Origin: VFMC01 sp050248155
GTDB lineage: Bacteria > Actinomycetota > Acidimicrobiia > Acidimicrobiales > Ilumatobacteraceae
Direction of reading: 5' to 3'
Length of the DNA stretch: 64,000 nucleotides
NCBI GenBank assembly: GCA_050248155.1
Contig: JBFWSW010000002.1
Location: 140,801 to 204,800, forward strand
The translations under genes were made by a program, and so were the position numbers. Below are positions 51,230 through 59,127 of the stretch, piece by piece; positions within the stretch are counted from its first letter, which is position 1; each line of letters opens with the position of its first letter. The notes under the pieces were generated by a model. That model did not search any database. It was not told the origin of the DNA and worked only from the letters and a program-made list of their open reading frames with translations.

Positions 51230-51502
51230 ATGGCACCTGCGAAGAAGGCTCCGGCCAAGAAGGCTCCGGCGAAGAAGGCCGCCGCCAAGAAGGCGGCACC
51301 AGCCAAGAAGGCTGCAGCGAAGAAGGCGGCGCCCGCGAAGAAGGCTCCCGCCAAGAAGGCGGCTGCCAAGAAGGCGGCTCCGGCCAAGAAGGCTGCAGCG
51401 AAGAAGGCTCCGGCCAAGAAGGCGGCTGCGAAGAAGGCTCCGGCCAAGAAGGCCGCGGCGAAGAAGGCTCCCGCGAAGAAGGCTGCTGCCAAGAAGAAGT
51501 GA
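51230..51502 (+). CDS. lysine/alanine/proline repeat protein (detached HU-tail or histone H1-like)
   Basis: This 90-residue protein consists of KAPAKKAAAKK-type repeats and is composed almost wholly of Lys, Ala and Pro. It resembles the C-terminal tail of mycobacterial HupB and eukaryote-like histone H1 tails, which bind DNA non-specifically. GGAAG precedes the ATG. It is in a different frame from hup (offset 313 bases), so it is not a simple stop-codon split of one gene. Both probably share the terminator at 51525. An opposite-strand frame over the same repeats (AFFAAAFLAGA) is considered a shadow. Confidence 0.75.
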   Translation: MAPAKKAPAKKAPAKKAAAKKAAPAKKAAAKKAAPAKKAPAKKAAAKKAAPAKKAAAKKAPAKKAAAKKAPAKKAAAKKAPAKKAAAKKK

Positions 51503-51524
51503 TCTGTGCTCACAGGAGCGTGCG

Positions 51525-51553
51525 AACGGGGAGCCCCATCAGGGCTCCCCGTT
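51525..51553 (+). terminator. intrinsic terminator of the hup operon
   Basis: AACGGGGAGCCC (51525-51536) pairs perfectly with GGGCTCCCCGTT (51542-51553), forming a 12-pair stem with a five-base loop, followed by TTCG. It lies 23 bases after the tail-protein stop and also precedes the converging PIG-L gene end. Confidence 0.88.
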
Positions 51554-51575
51554 TCGCGAGTCGGGCAGCCGACCT

Positions 51576-52349
51576 TCAGAGGTCGGTGACGAGCCGGAAC
51601 ACCTCGGCGGCAGCGATGCCGTGAGGTCGGCCGAGCTCGGCGAGCCTCGTGCGGATGCGTTCGCGGAACGCGTCGAGCTCCGATGCGTCCGAGGCCTTCA
51701 TCGTGCTCTCGAACTGAGAGACGTGCGCTTCGAGCGCGGCCAGCTTGCGATCGACGGTCGCCGTCACGTCCTCGATGTGGTTCGGGCGCTCGGCCTCCCA
51801 CAGCAGCAGCAGGCGAGGGCGGTGGTGGGGGATCCGGTGCTCGCGGTAGAAGTGCGGGTCGCGGGCCGCGACGATCGCCTCGCACGCCAGCAACCCCGCA
51901 TGCCGGTGATCGGGGTGGAGCCGGTACTGCTTCCAGGGGTCGTGACCGAGCACGACATCGGGTCGGAGCCGGCGGATCACCCTCGCGACCTCGCCGCGCA
52001 CCGCGAGTGAGCTCTCGAGCTCGCCGTCGACGTGCCCCAGGAAGACCACCTCACCCGCGCGATCGCCGGCCAGTGCTCGGGCGGCTGCTCGCTGTTCGTG
52101 CTGGCGCCGTGACACGAGCGCCTCGGTGTCGGCTTCGACGTCCCATGTGCCCTTCGACCCGTCGGTGCAGATGAGGTGGTGGACGACGCAACCGGCGTCC
52201 GCCCACTTCGCCAGCGTGCCGCCTCCGCCGAACTCGACATCGTCGGGATGCGCGCCGATCGCCAGCGCCGAGGAGGGGGGCGCGAGCTCGCGCGTCGGGT
52301 TCAGCGCGTCGCCGTCCGCGAGCGGTTGTCCGGGTTCGTTGGCAGCCAT
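51576..52349 (-). CDS. PIG-L/LmbE-family deacetylase
   Basis: This 257-residue protein has the metal motif AIGAHPDDVEFGGGGTLAKW (H34, D36, D37) and a later RLHPDHRHAG with the third His. Family members deacetylate GlcNAc-type sugars, including MshB and Mca in mycothiol metabolism, and LnmS-type natural-product enzymes. Which branch this is cannot be told. The ATG at 52349 lies 49 bases inside the end of cofC, suggesting co-translation. Confidence 0.9.
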   Translation of the reverse strand: MAANEPGQPLADGDALNPTRELAPPSSALAIGAHPDDVEFGGGGTLAKWADAGCVVHHLICTDGSKGTWDVEADTEALVSRRQHEQRAAARALAGDRAGEVVFLGHVDGELESSLAVRGEVARVIRRLRPDVVLGHDPWKQYRLHPDHRHAGLLACEAIVAARDPHFYREHRIPHHRPRLLLLWEAERPNHIEDVTATVDRKLAALEAHVSQFESTMKASDASELDAFRERIRTRLAELGRPHGIAAAEVFRLVTDL

Positions 52350-52921
52350 GAGGGCAGCACGTCCTTCACGAGTGGATGGTCGAGGTCGGAGGGGAAGTCG
52401 ATGTCGAGGGCGAGGAATCGGTCGTGCACGACCCACACCGCCGTGCCCGTGGCCGACGCGGCCGCGAGGTGCCGGCGGAACGAGCCGGCGCCGTACGCGA
52501 TCGTCATCGCGGTGGCCGCTGGGAAGGCGAGCACGTTGGTGCCGTCGTGGCGCAGATCGGGAACCACCGTGATCGACGCCGGGCGGACCAGCGCTGCGAG
52601 CGGTTGAGGTCGCGGCAGATCACCGTGGGCCACGACGACGTGCGAGTGCCCCAGGTCGCGCAGCGCGCGGGCGGCGTTGCTGACGGCGCCGTTCAGGCCC
52701 TGACCCTGCTCCCACAGCACGGTCGCTCCGTGATCGGCGGCGAAGCCGGCGACCGCCCGATCGTCGCAGACGACGTACGTCGGCAGCTCGCCCGCCGCGG
52801 CGAGGACGCGCTCGGCCGTCCACCGCGCCAGCCGCTCGCGGTCGGCGGCATCGAGGCGCGGATCGAGCCGTTGCTTGGCTTCGTGGAACGCCTTGATCGG
52901 GATGAGCACTGCGGCGTCCAC
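52301..52921 (-). CDS. cofC: 2-phospho-L-lactate / phosphoenolpyruvate guanylyltransferase of F420 synthesis
   Basis: This 206-residue nucleotidyltransferase starts at GTG 52921. It has the CofC/FbiD pattern: AVLIPIKAFHEAKQRLDPRL, then VVAHGDLPRPQPLAALVR and VPDLRHDGTNVLAFPA with DIDFPSDLDHP near the end. It activates a three-carbon acid phosphate with GTP to build coenzyme F420, so this organism likely makes F420. No cofD/E/G/H is in the window. It overlaps the PIG-L gene and is divergent from the gene at 52976. Confidence 0.87.
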   Translation of the reverse strand: MDAAVLIPIKAFHEAKQRLDPRLDAADRERLARWTAERVLAAAGELPTYVVCDDRAVAGFAADHGATVLWEQGQGLNGAVSNAARALRDLGHSHVVVAHGDLPRPQPLAALVRPASITVVPDLRHDGTNVLAFPAATAMTIAYGAGSFRRHLAAASATGTAVWVVHDRFLALDIDFPSDLDHPLVKDVLPSWLPTNPDNRSRTATR

Positions 52922-52975
52922 CGCGGCATCGTACGCGCCCGTGGGATGGAGCCACCCCTCGGTACGGTGTGGGCC

Positions 52976-54217
52976 GTGAGCATCACGATCGGCGTCCTCG
53001 GCAACGATCTGCGCGCCGAGGTCCTGCCCTGGGGTGCGGTTCGGCAATCGTCGTGCGCGGAAACGCTCGACTGGTTCGTTGCCGCTGACGATCGCTGGCA
53101 CGTGCCGTCGCGCGAGCCGACGATCCGCCAGGTTCGCCTGCTCGGCACGCCCGTCGTCGAGACACGGCTGCGTGTGCCGAGTGGCGACGTCGTGCACCGG
53201 TCGTTCTGCGTGCCCGACAGCGGTGGGCTCGTCGTCGTCCAGGTCGAGAACGACTCGCCCCTCCCCGTGGCCGTCGCGTTCGCCGGAGCGCCGTTCCTCG
53301 GCTCCCGAGTGCCGGCGGCGAAGCCGGTGCCCGGCATCGACCTCCCCGACGACGCCCGGGTGGTGCCGATCGGCCACAGGGCGCAGGTGACGGTGGCGTT
53401 GAGCCGCGACCGCACTGCTGGGGGTGGGAGCCTGCCGGCATCGTTGCCCGCGCCACATCAGGTCGTCGCCGGATGGACGGCGACCGTCCATCGGGCAAGT
53501 CGAATCGACGTGCCCGACGGATCGCTCGTCGAGGCGCTCGTCGAGGCGCGATGTGATCTCGTCCTCGGTCCACCGCACACGGACGCCGACGACCCGATCG
53601 ACGTCCTGCTGGCGTTGCACCATCACGTGCGCATGCTGGGGGGCGACGACGACACGGTGCTCGACGTGGCCGCTGCATCGGCCCGTCTCGCACGGGCTCT
53701 CCGTCGGCGCACGGTCTCCGACCCAGCCGGTGCCGCTGCTGCCCTCGACGCGGCGGAAGCGATCGCATGGCGGCTCGGCGACGAACGAGCTGCCGCCGAC
53801 GTCGCCGCGCTCCGCCGTCACCAGATCGCGCGTGGCGCGCTCGACGTGTCGGTTCGGCTGGACGATCGAGGTCACGCCACGCCTGCCCGCGTGGCGACGA
53901 CCGTCGAGCAGGCTCTGGCTCACCGTGGTGATCTGCTCCCCGGTGGCATCCCGGTCGACTGGTGGGGGAACGACTTCGAGGTGCATGGGGTGCCGACCGA
54001 GCCGGGCTCCTCGGTGTCCTACGCCATCCGGTGGCACGGCGAGCGCCCCGCCGTCCTGTGGGAGACCGCAGGGCCGGGCGTGACGCTGACGGCGTCGCGG
54101 GCCGCGCCGGGGTGGTCGAGCGAGCAGATGTCCGGAGAGGCACTGTGGCCGGCACCGGTGCGACAGGAGGCCGCGGTCGCGAGCACCGACGCGTCGGCGT
54201 CCGAGTCGTTCAGCTGA
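52976..54217 (+). CDS. conserved-looking protein of unknown function
   Basis: This 413-residue protein starts at GTG 52976. I do not recognise its family. The first 140 residues look beta-sandwich-like (ETRLRVPSGDVVHRSFCVPD, LVVVQVENDSPLPVAVAFAG), reminiscent of N-terminal domains of glycoside hydrolases but without a clear signature. A helical middle section lists Ala/Asp-rich helices (residues 210-310). The C-terminus (DWWGNDFEVHGVPTEPGSSV, VLWETAGPGVTLTASR) looks beta-rich again. There is no signal peptide. The final TGA overlaps the ATG of the secernin-like gene, implying a functional pair. Confidence 0.6.
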   Translation: MSITIGVLGNDLRAEVLPWGAVRQSSCAETLDWFVAADDRWHVPSREPTIRQVRLLGTPVVETRLRVPSGDVVHRSFCVPDSGGLVVVQVENDSPLPVAVAFAGAPFLGSRVPAAKPVPGIDLPDDARVVPIGHRAQVTVALSRDRTAGGGSLPASLPAPHQVVAGWTATVHRASRIDVPDGSLVEALVEARCDLVLGPPHTDADDPIDVLLALHHHVRMLGGDDDTVLDVAAASARLARALRRRTVSDPAGAAAALDAAEAIAWRLGDERAAADVAALRRHQIARGALDVSVRLDDRGHATPARVATTVEQALAHRGDLLPGGIPVDWWGNDFEVHGVPTEPGSSVSYAIRWHGERPAVLWETAGPGVTLTASRAAPGWSSEQMSGEALWPAPVRQEAAVASTDASASESFS

Positions 54218-55107
54218 TGTGCGATTGCCTGGTGGCCCTGCCGCCGGCAACCGGCACGGGTGGGACGTTGTTCGCGAAGAACAGCGATCGTCCCCCTGAC
54301 GAGGTGCAACGGCTGACGTGGTCGCCGGCTCGTCGTGATCGCGAGCCGGTGCGGGCGACGCACGTCAGCGTCCATCCGCACGACGGCGAGACGCTCGCGT
54401 GCCTGCTGTCGGTCCCGTCGTGGTGCTGGGGTGCCGAACACGGGGTGAACGTCGCCGGGGTCGCGGTCGGCAACGAGGCGATCTACACGACCCTCGACCC
54501 GCGGCGTGCACCGCCTGCGTTGACGGGGCTCGACCTGGTGCGGCTCGCGCTCGAGCGGGCAGCGTCGGCGGTTGCGGCTGTCGACGTCATCTCCTCGATG
54601 ATCGAGCGCTACGGCCAGGGCGGCACCGGTCACGACCCACACGGTGCGTCCGGACCGAAGGCCTATTGGAGCAGCTTCCTCGTGGCCGACCCGCGGCATG
54701 CCTTCGTCATCGAGACCTCCGGCCGTACGGTCGCGGTCGAAGCCGTGGCAGAGGTGGCTGCGATCTCGAACCGCACCACGATCGCCGCCTTCGACCGGGT
54801 GCACCGCCATCCGCGCCAACCGGTGGCCGAGCTGGTCGACGCGCGCTTGGCCGCGTCGCGCGCCGTCCTGCGGCAGCGTCCGGTGACGATCGACCGGCTC
54901 GCCGACCACCTGCGATCCCACGACTCGTGCACGACCGAGGGGTGGAGCGTCTGCATGCACGCTTGCGACGGCGCCGGCGAGCTCGTCGAGGTGACGACAG
55001 CGTCCATGATCGCCGAGCTGCGCTCCGACGGCGGGCCGCACCGCGCCTGGGTGGTCGAGGGCAGCCCGTGCCAGCACGCCTACCGTGAGGTCAGCATCGA
55101 GAGCTGA
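54217..55107 (+). CDS. secernin-like Ntn-hydrolase (peptidase C69 family)
   Basis: This 296-residue protein begins MCDCLVALPPAT and continues GGTLFAKNSDRPPDE, matching secernin/C69 enzymes in which the N-terminal Cys (C2 here) becomes the nucleophile after Met removal. WCWGAEHGVNVAGVAVGNEA and TGLDLVRLALERA are family-typical, as is the late CMHA segment. It is probably a dipeptidase or amidase in the cytoplasm. ATG overlaps the previous gene's TGA. Confidence 0.87.
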   Translation: MCDCLVALPPATGTGGTLFAKNSDRPPDEVQRLTWSPARRDREPVRATHVSVHPHDGETLACLLSVPSWCWGAEHGVNVAGVAVGNEAIYTTLDPRRAPPALTGLDLVRLALERAASAVAAVDVISSMIERYGQGGTGHDPHGASGPKAYWSSFLVADPRHAFVIETSGRTVAVEAVAEVAAISNRTTIAAFDRVHRHPRQPVAELVDARLAASRAVLRQRPVTIDRLADHLRSHDSCTTEGWSVCMHACDGAGELVEVTTASMIAELRSDGGPHRAWVVEGSPCQHAYREVSIES

Positions 55108-55122
55108 GCCCGGCCGGCGACA

Positions 55123-55611
55123 TCACTCCGTATCGAGGGCCTGCAGCGCGAACGCATGCGCCGATCGCACCGGGAGCGGCACGCCGGTGACCCACGGCCC
55201 GGTGGAGCGCGCGGCCAGGTCGGCAAAGGTGGTGCGTGACAGGATGGCGATCGTCGCGTCGCGGACCTCGGCCCACACGTCCTGCATCGCGCAGCCCGGG
55301 GTCATCGGGCATTCCTCGGGTTCGAGCCGGGTGGCACACCCGATGGGCGCGAGCGGACCCTGGAACAACCGCACCACGCGCTCGAGCGTGATCTCCTCCG
55401 GCCGGTGGTTGAGCCGGTAGCCGCCGCTCGGGCCCCGCTCCGATCGCACGAGCCCGGCCGCCCGCATGTGGTTCATGATCTGCTTGGACACCGACGTCGG
55501 CACGCCTGTCCGCCGGGCGATGTCGTCGACGTTCAGGACCTCGTCGGGTTGTGCCATGCACAGCGTGAGCAGTGCTCGGGTGGCGTAGTCGGTGCGGCGG
55601 GTGATCCACAT
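55123..55611 (-). CDS. Rrf2-family transcriptional regulator with iron-sulfur-type cysteines
   Basis: This 162-residue protein starts at ATG 55611 (MWITRRTDYATRALL), the usual family N-terminus; upstream frame to 55707 is non-conserved. The wHTH (DDIARRTGVPTSVSKQIMNH) and wing (GPSGGYRLNHRPEEITLERV) are clear. C92, C101 and C107 sit where IscR/NsrR bind a cluster, but the spacing (x8, x5) differs from IscR (x5, x5). It is divergent from an ABC operon of the sulfonate/nitrate/taurine type and probably regulates it. Confidence 0.9.
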   Translation of the reverse strand: MWITRRTDYATRALLTLCMAQPDEVLNVDDIARRTGVPTSVSKQIMNHMRAAGLVRSERGPSGGYRLNHRPEEITLERVVRLFQGPLAPIGCATRLEPEECPMTPGCAMQDVWAEVRDATIAILSRTTFADLAARSTGPWVTGVPLPVRSAHAFALQALDTE

Positions 55612-55672
55612 GGTGGGGTGCTGGTGCGTGCTGGTCGTTGCGATTCTTGCCGAAAACTGTAACGACGGACGC

Positions 55673-55708
55673 TTGCAGAAGCGTTCGATGCATACGACAA
55701 TACTCATG
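55673..55708 (+). promoter_or_regulatory. possible leaderless promoter of the sulfonate/nitrate-type ABC operon
   Basis: TTGCAG (55673-55678) and GACAAT (55696-55701) are 17 bases apart, and the GTG start of the downstream gene lies at 55708, about the expected transcription start. No ribosome site precedes that GTG, which supports a leaderless transcript. The surrounding 90 bases are AT-rich and shared with the divergent Rrf2 gene. Confidence 0.45.
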
Positions 55709-56868
55709 TGAACGTCATAAAAGATACTCTAAAAGTAACCTTTAGTCAACGGCGACGGCCGCGGTCGGCGGGTTGGCGACCCGCACCTGTCCTGCTCCTC
55801 GTGGCGCTGCTCGGCCTGGGTCTCGCCGCCTGCGGAGGTGGTGACGACGCCGCGTCGGCACACGCACCCAACACCACGTCCACGCCGACCTCGCCCGGCG
55901 GCGGCAGCGCGGCCCCGTCCGTCCAGGGCACGCTGCGGCTCGGGTACTTCGCGAACGTCACGCACGCCCCCGCGGTCATCGGCGAGGAGGAAGGGATCTT
56001 CGCCAACGCACTGGGCGAGGGCGTCGAGATCGAGTACTCCTACTTCAACGCAGGCACCGAGGCCATCGAGGCGCTCTTCTCGGGTGCGATCGACGCCACC
56101 TTCATCGGGCCGAACCCGGCGATCAACGGCTTTGCGCAATCAGACGGTGAAGCGCTGCGCATCGTCGCCGGCACCACGTCGGGCGGCGCATCGCTGGTGG
56201 TGCGTGACGGCATCGACTCGCCGGATCAGCTCGCCGGCACCAAGCTCGCGTCGCCGTCGCTCGGCAACACCCAGGACGTGGCGCTGCGCGCGTGGCTGCA
56301 GTCGCAGGGCTTCGAGTCCGATGCCACGGGCGGCGGTGACGTCAGCATCCTGCCCCAGGCCAACGCCGACACGCTGACGGCGTTCCAGGCCGGCGACATC
56401 GACGGGGCCTGGGTGCCAGAGCCGTGGGCCACCCGCCTGATCCTCGAGGGAGGCGGTCACGTGCTCGTCGACGAAGCCGACCTGTGGCCGAACGGCCAGT
56501 TCGTGACGACCCACCTCATCGTCACCACCGAGTACCTCAACGATCACCCCGACATCGTCGAGGGGCTCGTCAACGGTCTGCTGGACGCGATCGACGAGGC
56601 GAACGCCGACCCGGCCATCGCCCAGGCGGCGACGAACGCCGGCATCGAGCGGATCACTACCAAGGCCCTGCCGAACGAGGTCATCGCCGGCGCATGGGAG
56701 AACCTGACGTTCACGGCCGACCCGATCGCCTCGTCGCTGCAGAAGTCGAAGGACGACGCCGTGTCGGTCGGCCTGCTCGACGACGTCGACCTCTCCGCGA
56801 TCTACGACCTGACCATTCTGAACAAGGTCCTCGTCGAGCGAGGGCTGCCGGAGGTGAAGGGACTGTGA
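55708..56868 (+). CDS. ABC transporter substrate-binding lipoprotein (sulfonate/nitrate/taurine type)
   Basis: This 386-residue protein has a long basic leader, a hydrophobic core and lipobox GLAAC, followed by a Gly/Ser/Pro linker. The binding domain starts GTLRLGYFANVTHAPAVIGE and has ALFSGAIDATFIGPNPAING and PWATRLILEGGGHVLVDEAD, typical of the SsuA/TauA/NrtA group. It would bind an oxoanion or sulfonate outside the membrane. The GTG at 55708 is the only upstream start that keeps the leader. Coupled by GTGA to the ATPase gene. Confidence 0.87.
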   Translation: MNVIKDTLKVTFSQRRRPRSAGWRPAPVLLLVALLGLGLAACGGGDDAASAHAPNTTSTPTSPGGGSAAPSVQGTLRLGYFANVTHAPAVIGEEEGIFANALGEGVEIEYSYFNAGTEAIEALFSGAIDATFIGPNPAINGFAQSDGEALRIVAGTTSGGASLVVRDGIDSPDQLAGTKLASPSLGNTQDVALRAWLQSQGFESDATGGGDVSILPQANADTLTAFQAGDIDGAWVPEPWATRLILEGGGHVLVDEADLWPNGQFVTTHLIVTTEYLNDHPDIVEGLVNGLLDAIDEANADPAIAQAATNAGIERITTKALPNEVIAGAWENLTFTADPIASSLQKSKDDAVSVGLLDDVDLSAIYDLTILNKVLVERGLPEVKGL

Positions 56869-57659
56869 GCACGCTCAACGCTGAGAGCTGGGTGGTGCCC
56901 GACGCACCACCCAGTCCCCTCGCGGCCGTGTCGCTGCGAGGCGTCAACAAGGTGTACGGCCGGGGCGCCCGAGCCGTGCACGCCCTCGACCACATCGACC
57001 TCTCGGTCGCACCCGGCGAGTTCCTGTGCGTCGTCGGAGCATCGGGCTGTGGCAAGACCACGATGCTCAACCTCGTCGCCGGCCTCGACAAGCCGACGAC
57101 CGGCCGCATCGACGTGCAAGGCCGCACCGGGCTGATGTTCCAGGAGGCCGCGCTGTTCCCGTGGCTCACCGTCGCCGGCAACGTCGATCTGGCGCTCAAG
57201 TTTCGGGGCATCGAGAAGGCGGAGCGGCGTGAGCGGGTGAAGACGCTCCTGCGCACCGTGCACCTCGAGGGCTTCGCCGACAAGCAGCCCCACGAGCTCT
57301 CCGGTGGCATGCGTCAGCGTGTCGCCCTGGCCCGCGCCTTCGCCCAGGACGCCGACGTGCTGCTGATGGACGAGCCGTTCGGAGCTCTCGACGCGATGAC
57401 GCGTGATCTCTTGCACGACGAGCTCGAGCGGCTGTGGGCCGACCACAGCCTGACGATCGTGTTCGTCACCCACAACGTCCGTGAGGCAGCGCGCCTCGCC
57501 GACCGGGTGCTCGTGCTGTCGAGCCGACCGGGTCGCATCGTCGAGTCGATCGACGTCGACATCGAGCGGCCCCGCCGCATGGACTCGCCCGAGGTGAGCG
57601 GCCTCGCGGGCACGATCACCGATCTGCTGCGCCAGGAGGTGCGTCGCCATGCGAACTGA
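56865..57659 (+). CDS. ABC transporter ATP-binding protein (SsuB/TauB type)
   Basis: This 264-residue ATPase has Walker A VVGASGCGKTTMLN, signature ELSGGMRQRVALARAF and Walker B LLMDEPFGALDAMTR with the switch His in FVTHNVREAARLADR, a form typical of sulfonate/taurine/nitrate importers. The GTG forms a GTGA overlap with the binding protein; the stop overlaps the permease ATG by 11 bases. Confidence 0.93.
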   Translation: MSTLNAESWVVPDAPPSPLAAVSLRGVNKVYGRGARAVHALDHIDLSVAPGEFLCVVGASGCGKTTMLNLVAGLDKPTTGRIDVQGRTGLMFQEAALFPWLTVAGNVDLALKFRGIEKAERRERVKTLLRTVHLEGFADKQPHELSGGMRQRVALARAFAQDADVLLMDEPFGALDAMTRDLLHDELERLWADHSLTIVFVTHNVREAARLADRVLVLSSRPGRIVESIDVDIERPRRMDSPEVSGLAGTITDLLRQEVRRHAN

Positions 57660-58560
57660 GCTCCATCTGCGTCATGGACACAACGGCGATCAGGAGACCG
57701 CCGAGAACGGCCTGCGCACAACGTTCGCCGGCCTCGACGCGCTCGACCTCGGCGGCGACGACGGCGAGGGTCGGGCGCGCCGCGTGTGGTCGGCGACCTG
57801 GCCCAAGGTCGCCGCGATCGCGATCGCCGGCTTCTTGTGGCAGGCGGTTGTGTGGTCGGGTTGGAAGCCCGAGTACGCGCTCGCTCCTCCCGCCGACACG
57901 CTGCGCGACCTCCGTGACCTCGTCGCCGACGGCACGCTCTTCAAAGCGGTTCGCATCACGATGCAGCGCGCCGCGATGGGCTTCGGCCTCGCGGTGCTGA
58001 TCGGTGTCGCGCTCGGCAGCGTCGTCTCGCGGGTGAGGGTGGTGCGCACGGCGATCGGGTCGCTGATCACCGGCATCCAGACCATGCCGTCGATCGCCTG
58101 GTTCCCGCTCGCCATCCTGCTGTTCAAGCTGAGCGACAAGGCCATCTTGTTCGTGACGGTGCTGGGAGCGGCGCCGGCGATCGCCAACGGCCTGATCGCC
58201 GGCGTCGACCACATCCCGCCGATCCTGCTGCGGGCTGGCCGGGTGCTCGGCGCCAAGGGCTGGAAGCAGTACCGCCACATCATCTTGCCCGCATCGCTGC
58301 CGTCGTTTATCGGTGGCCTCAAGCAGGGCTGGGCGTTTGCCTGGCGCAGCCTCATGGCCGGCGAGCTCTTGGTCATCATCCCCGGCCAACCTTCCGTCGG
58401 TTACCTGCTCCAGGTGAATCGCGAGCTCGCCAACTCGTCGGGCCTGATCGCGACGATGATCGTGATCCTCGTCATCGGCATCCTCGTCGACACGTGCGTG
58501 TTCGGCGTGCTCGACCGCTGGATCCGCCAGCGCTGGGGGCTGGTCGACTCAGCCCGTTGA
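57649..58560 (+). CDS. ABC transporter permease (SsuC/TauC type)
   Basis: This 303-residue permease has an unusual 45-residue soluble N-terminus followed by about six hydrophobic segments. The cytoplasmic EAA-like loop is VLGAKGWKQYRHIILPASLP, typical of the family, and GWAFAWRSLMAGELLV follows it. It completes the three-gene importer. Its last bases overlap the converging FMN reductase gene by 12. Confidence 0.92.
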   Translation: MRTELHLRHGHNGDQETAENGLRTTFAGLDALDLGGDDGEGRARRVWSATWPKVAAIAIAGFLWQAVVWSGWKPEYALAPPADTLRDLRDLVADGTLFKAVRITMQRAAMGFGLAVLIGVALGSVVSRVRVVRTAIGSLITGIQTMPSIAWFPLAILLFKLSDKAILFVTVLGAAPAIANGLIAGVDHIPPILLRAGRVLGAKGWKQYRHIILPASLPSFIGGLKQGWAFAWRSLMAGELLVIIPGQPSVGYLLQVNRELANSSGLIATMIVILVIGILVDTCVFGVLDRWIRQRWGLVDSAR

Positions 58561-59127
58561 CGACCGGGCGCGCAACGCATCCGCCACTGCCGCCATCTTG
58601 GCCGACACCAGCGCGACGACCTCCCCATCGTCGGTCTGGCCGTCGGCTGAGATGCGCGTCGGGCCCATGGCGATTTGCACGGCGGGTTCGGTGACGACGG
58701 TGTTGCCGATGAGCTGGAGGATGGTGCCGAGGCTCTCCTGGACGTGTGAACCGCCGCTCTTGCCGGCCGAGGTGAGCAGCGCGATCACCTTGCCCTTCAA
58801 TGCCTGACCGCCGAACGGGCGGGAGGCCCAGTCGATCGCATTCTTCAACACTGCGCTCGGGCCCCAGTTGTACTCGGGCAGTCCGATGACGATCGCGTCA
58901 GCCGTGGTGACTTCGTCCCGCCAGCGAGAGACGACCGACGGCGGGTCGGCCTCGAGGTCGAAGTTGTAGTACGGCAACTGGTCGATCCAGTCGACGATGT
59001 GCACAGCCAGCCCGTCGGGTGCGACGCGCTGGGCGAGGCGGACGAGGCCGGTGTTCGACGACGCGGCGCGCAGGCTCCCGCTGACGCCGAGGACGCGATG
59101 CCGAGCACTCACCGTTCGAGCGCTCAC
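58549..59127 (-). CDS. NADPH-dependent FMN reductase-family protein
   Basis: This 192-residue flavodoxin-like protein has the FMN phosphate loop VSGSLRAASSNTGLVR and the LPEYNWGPSAVLKNAIDWAS segment typical of NADPH-dependent FMN or azo reductases. GTG at 59127 forms a GTGA overlap with the upstream MOSC gene, fixing the start. Sulfonate monooxygenase systems use such reductases, so proximity to an SsuABC-like operon may be meaningful, but it is on the opposite strand and no monooxygenase is present. Confidence 0.88.
   Translation of the reverse strand: MSARTVSARHRVLGVSGSLRAASSNTGLVRLAQRVAPDGLAVHIVDWIDQLPYYNFDLEADPPSVVSRWRDEVTTADAIVIGLPEYNWGPSAVLKNAIDWASRPFGGQALKGKVIALLTSAGKSGGSHVQESLGTILQLIGNTVVTEPAVQIAMGPTRISADGQTDDGEVVALVSAKMAAVADALRARSSTG

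Noticed and set aside
50878..51885. Leftward frame with AFFAAAFLAGA repeats that looks like a membrane protein
   Set aside because: It is the complement of the lysine-codon repeats of the tail protein; AAG codons read backward give Phe/Leu. No start or ribosome site fits.
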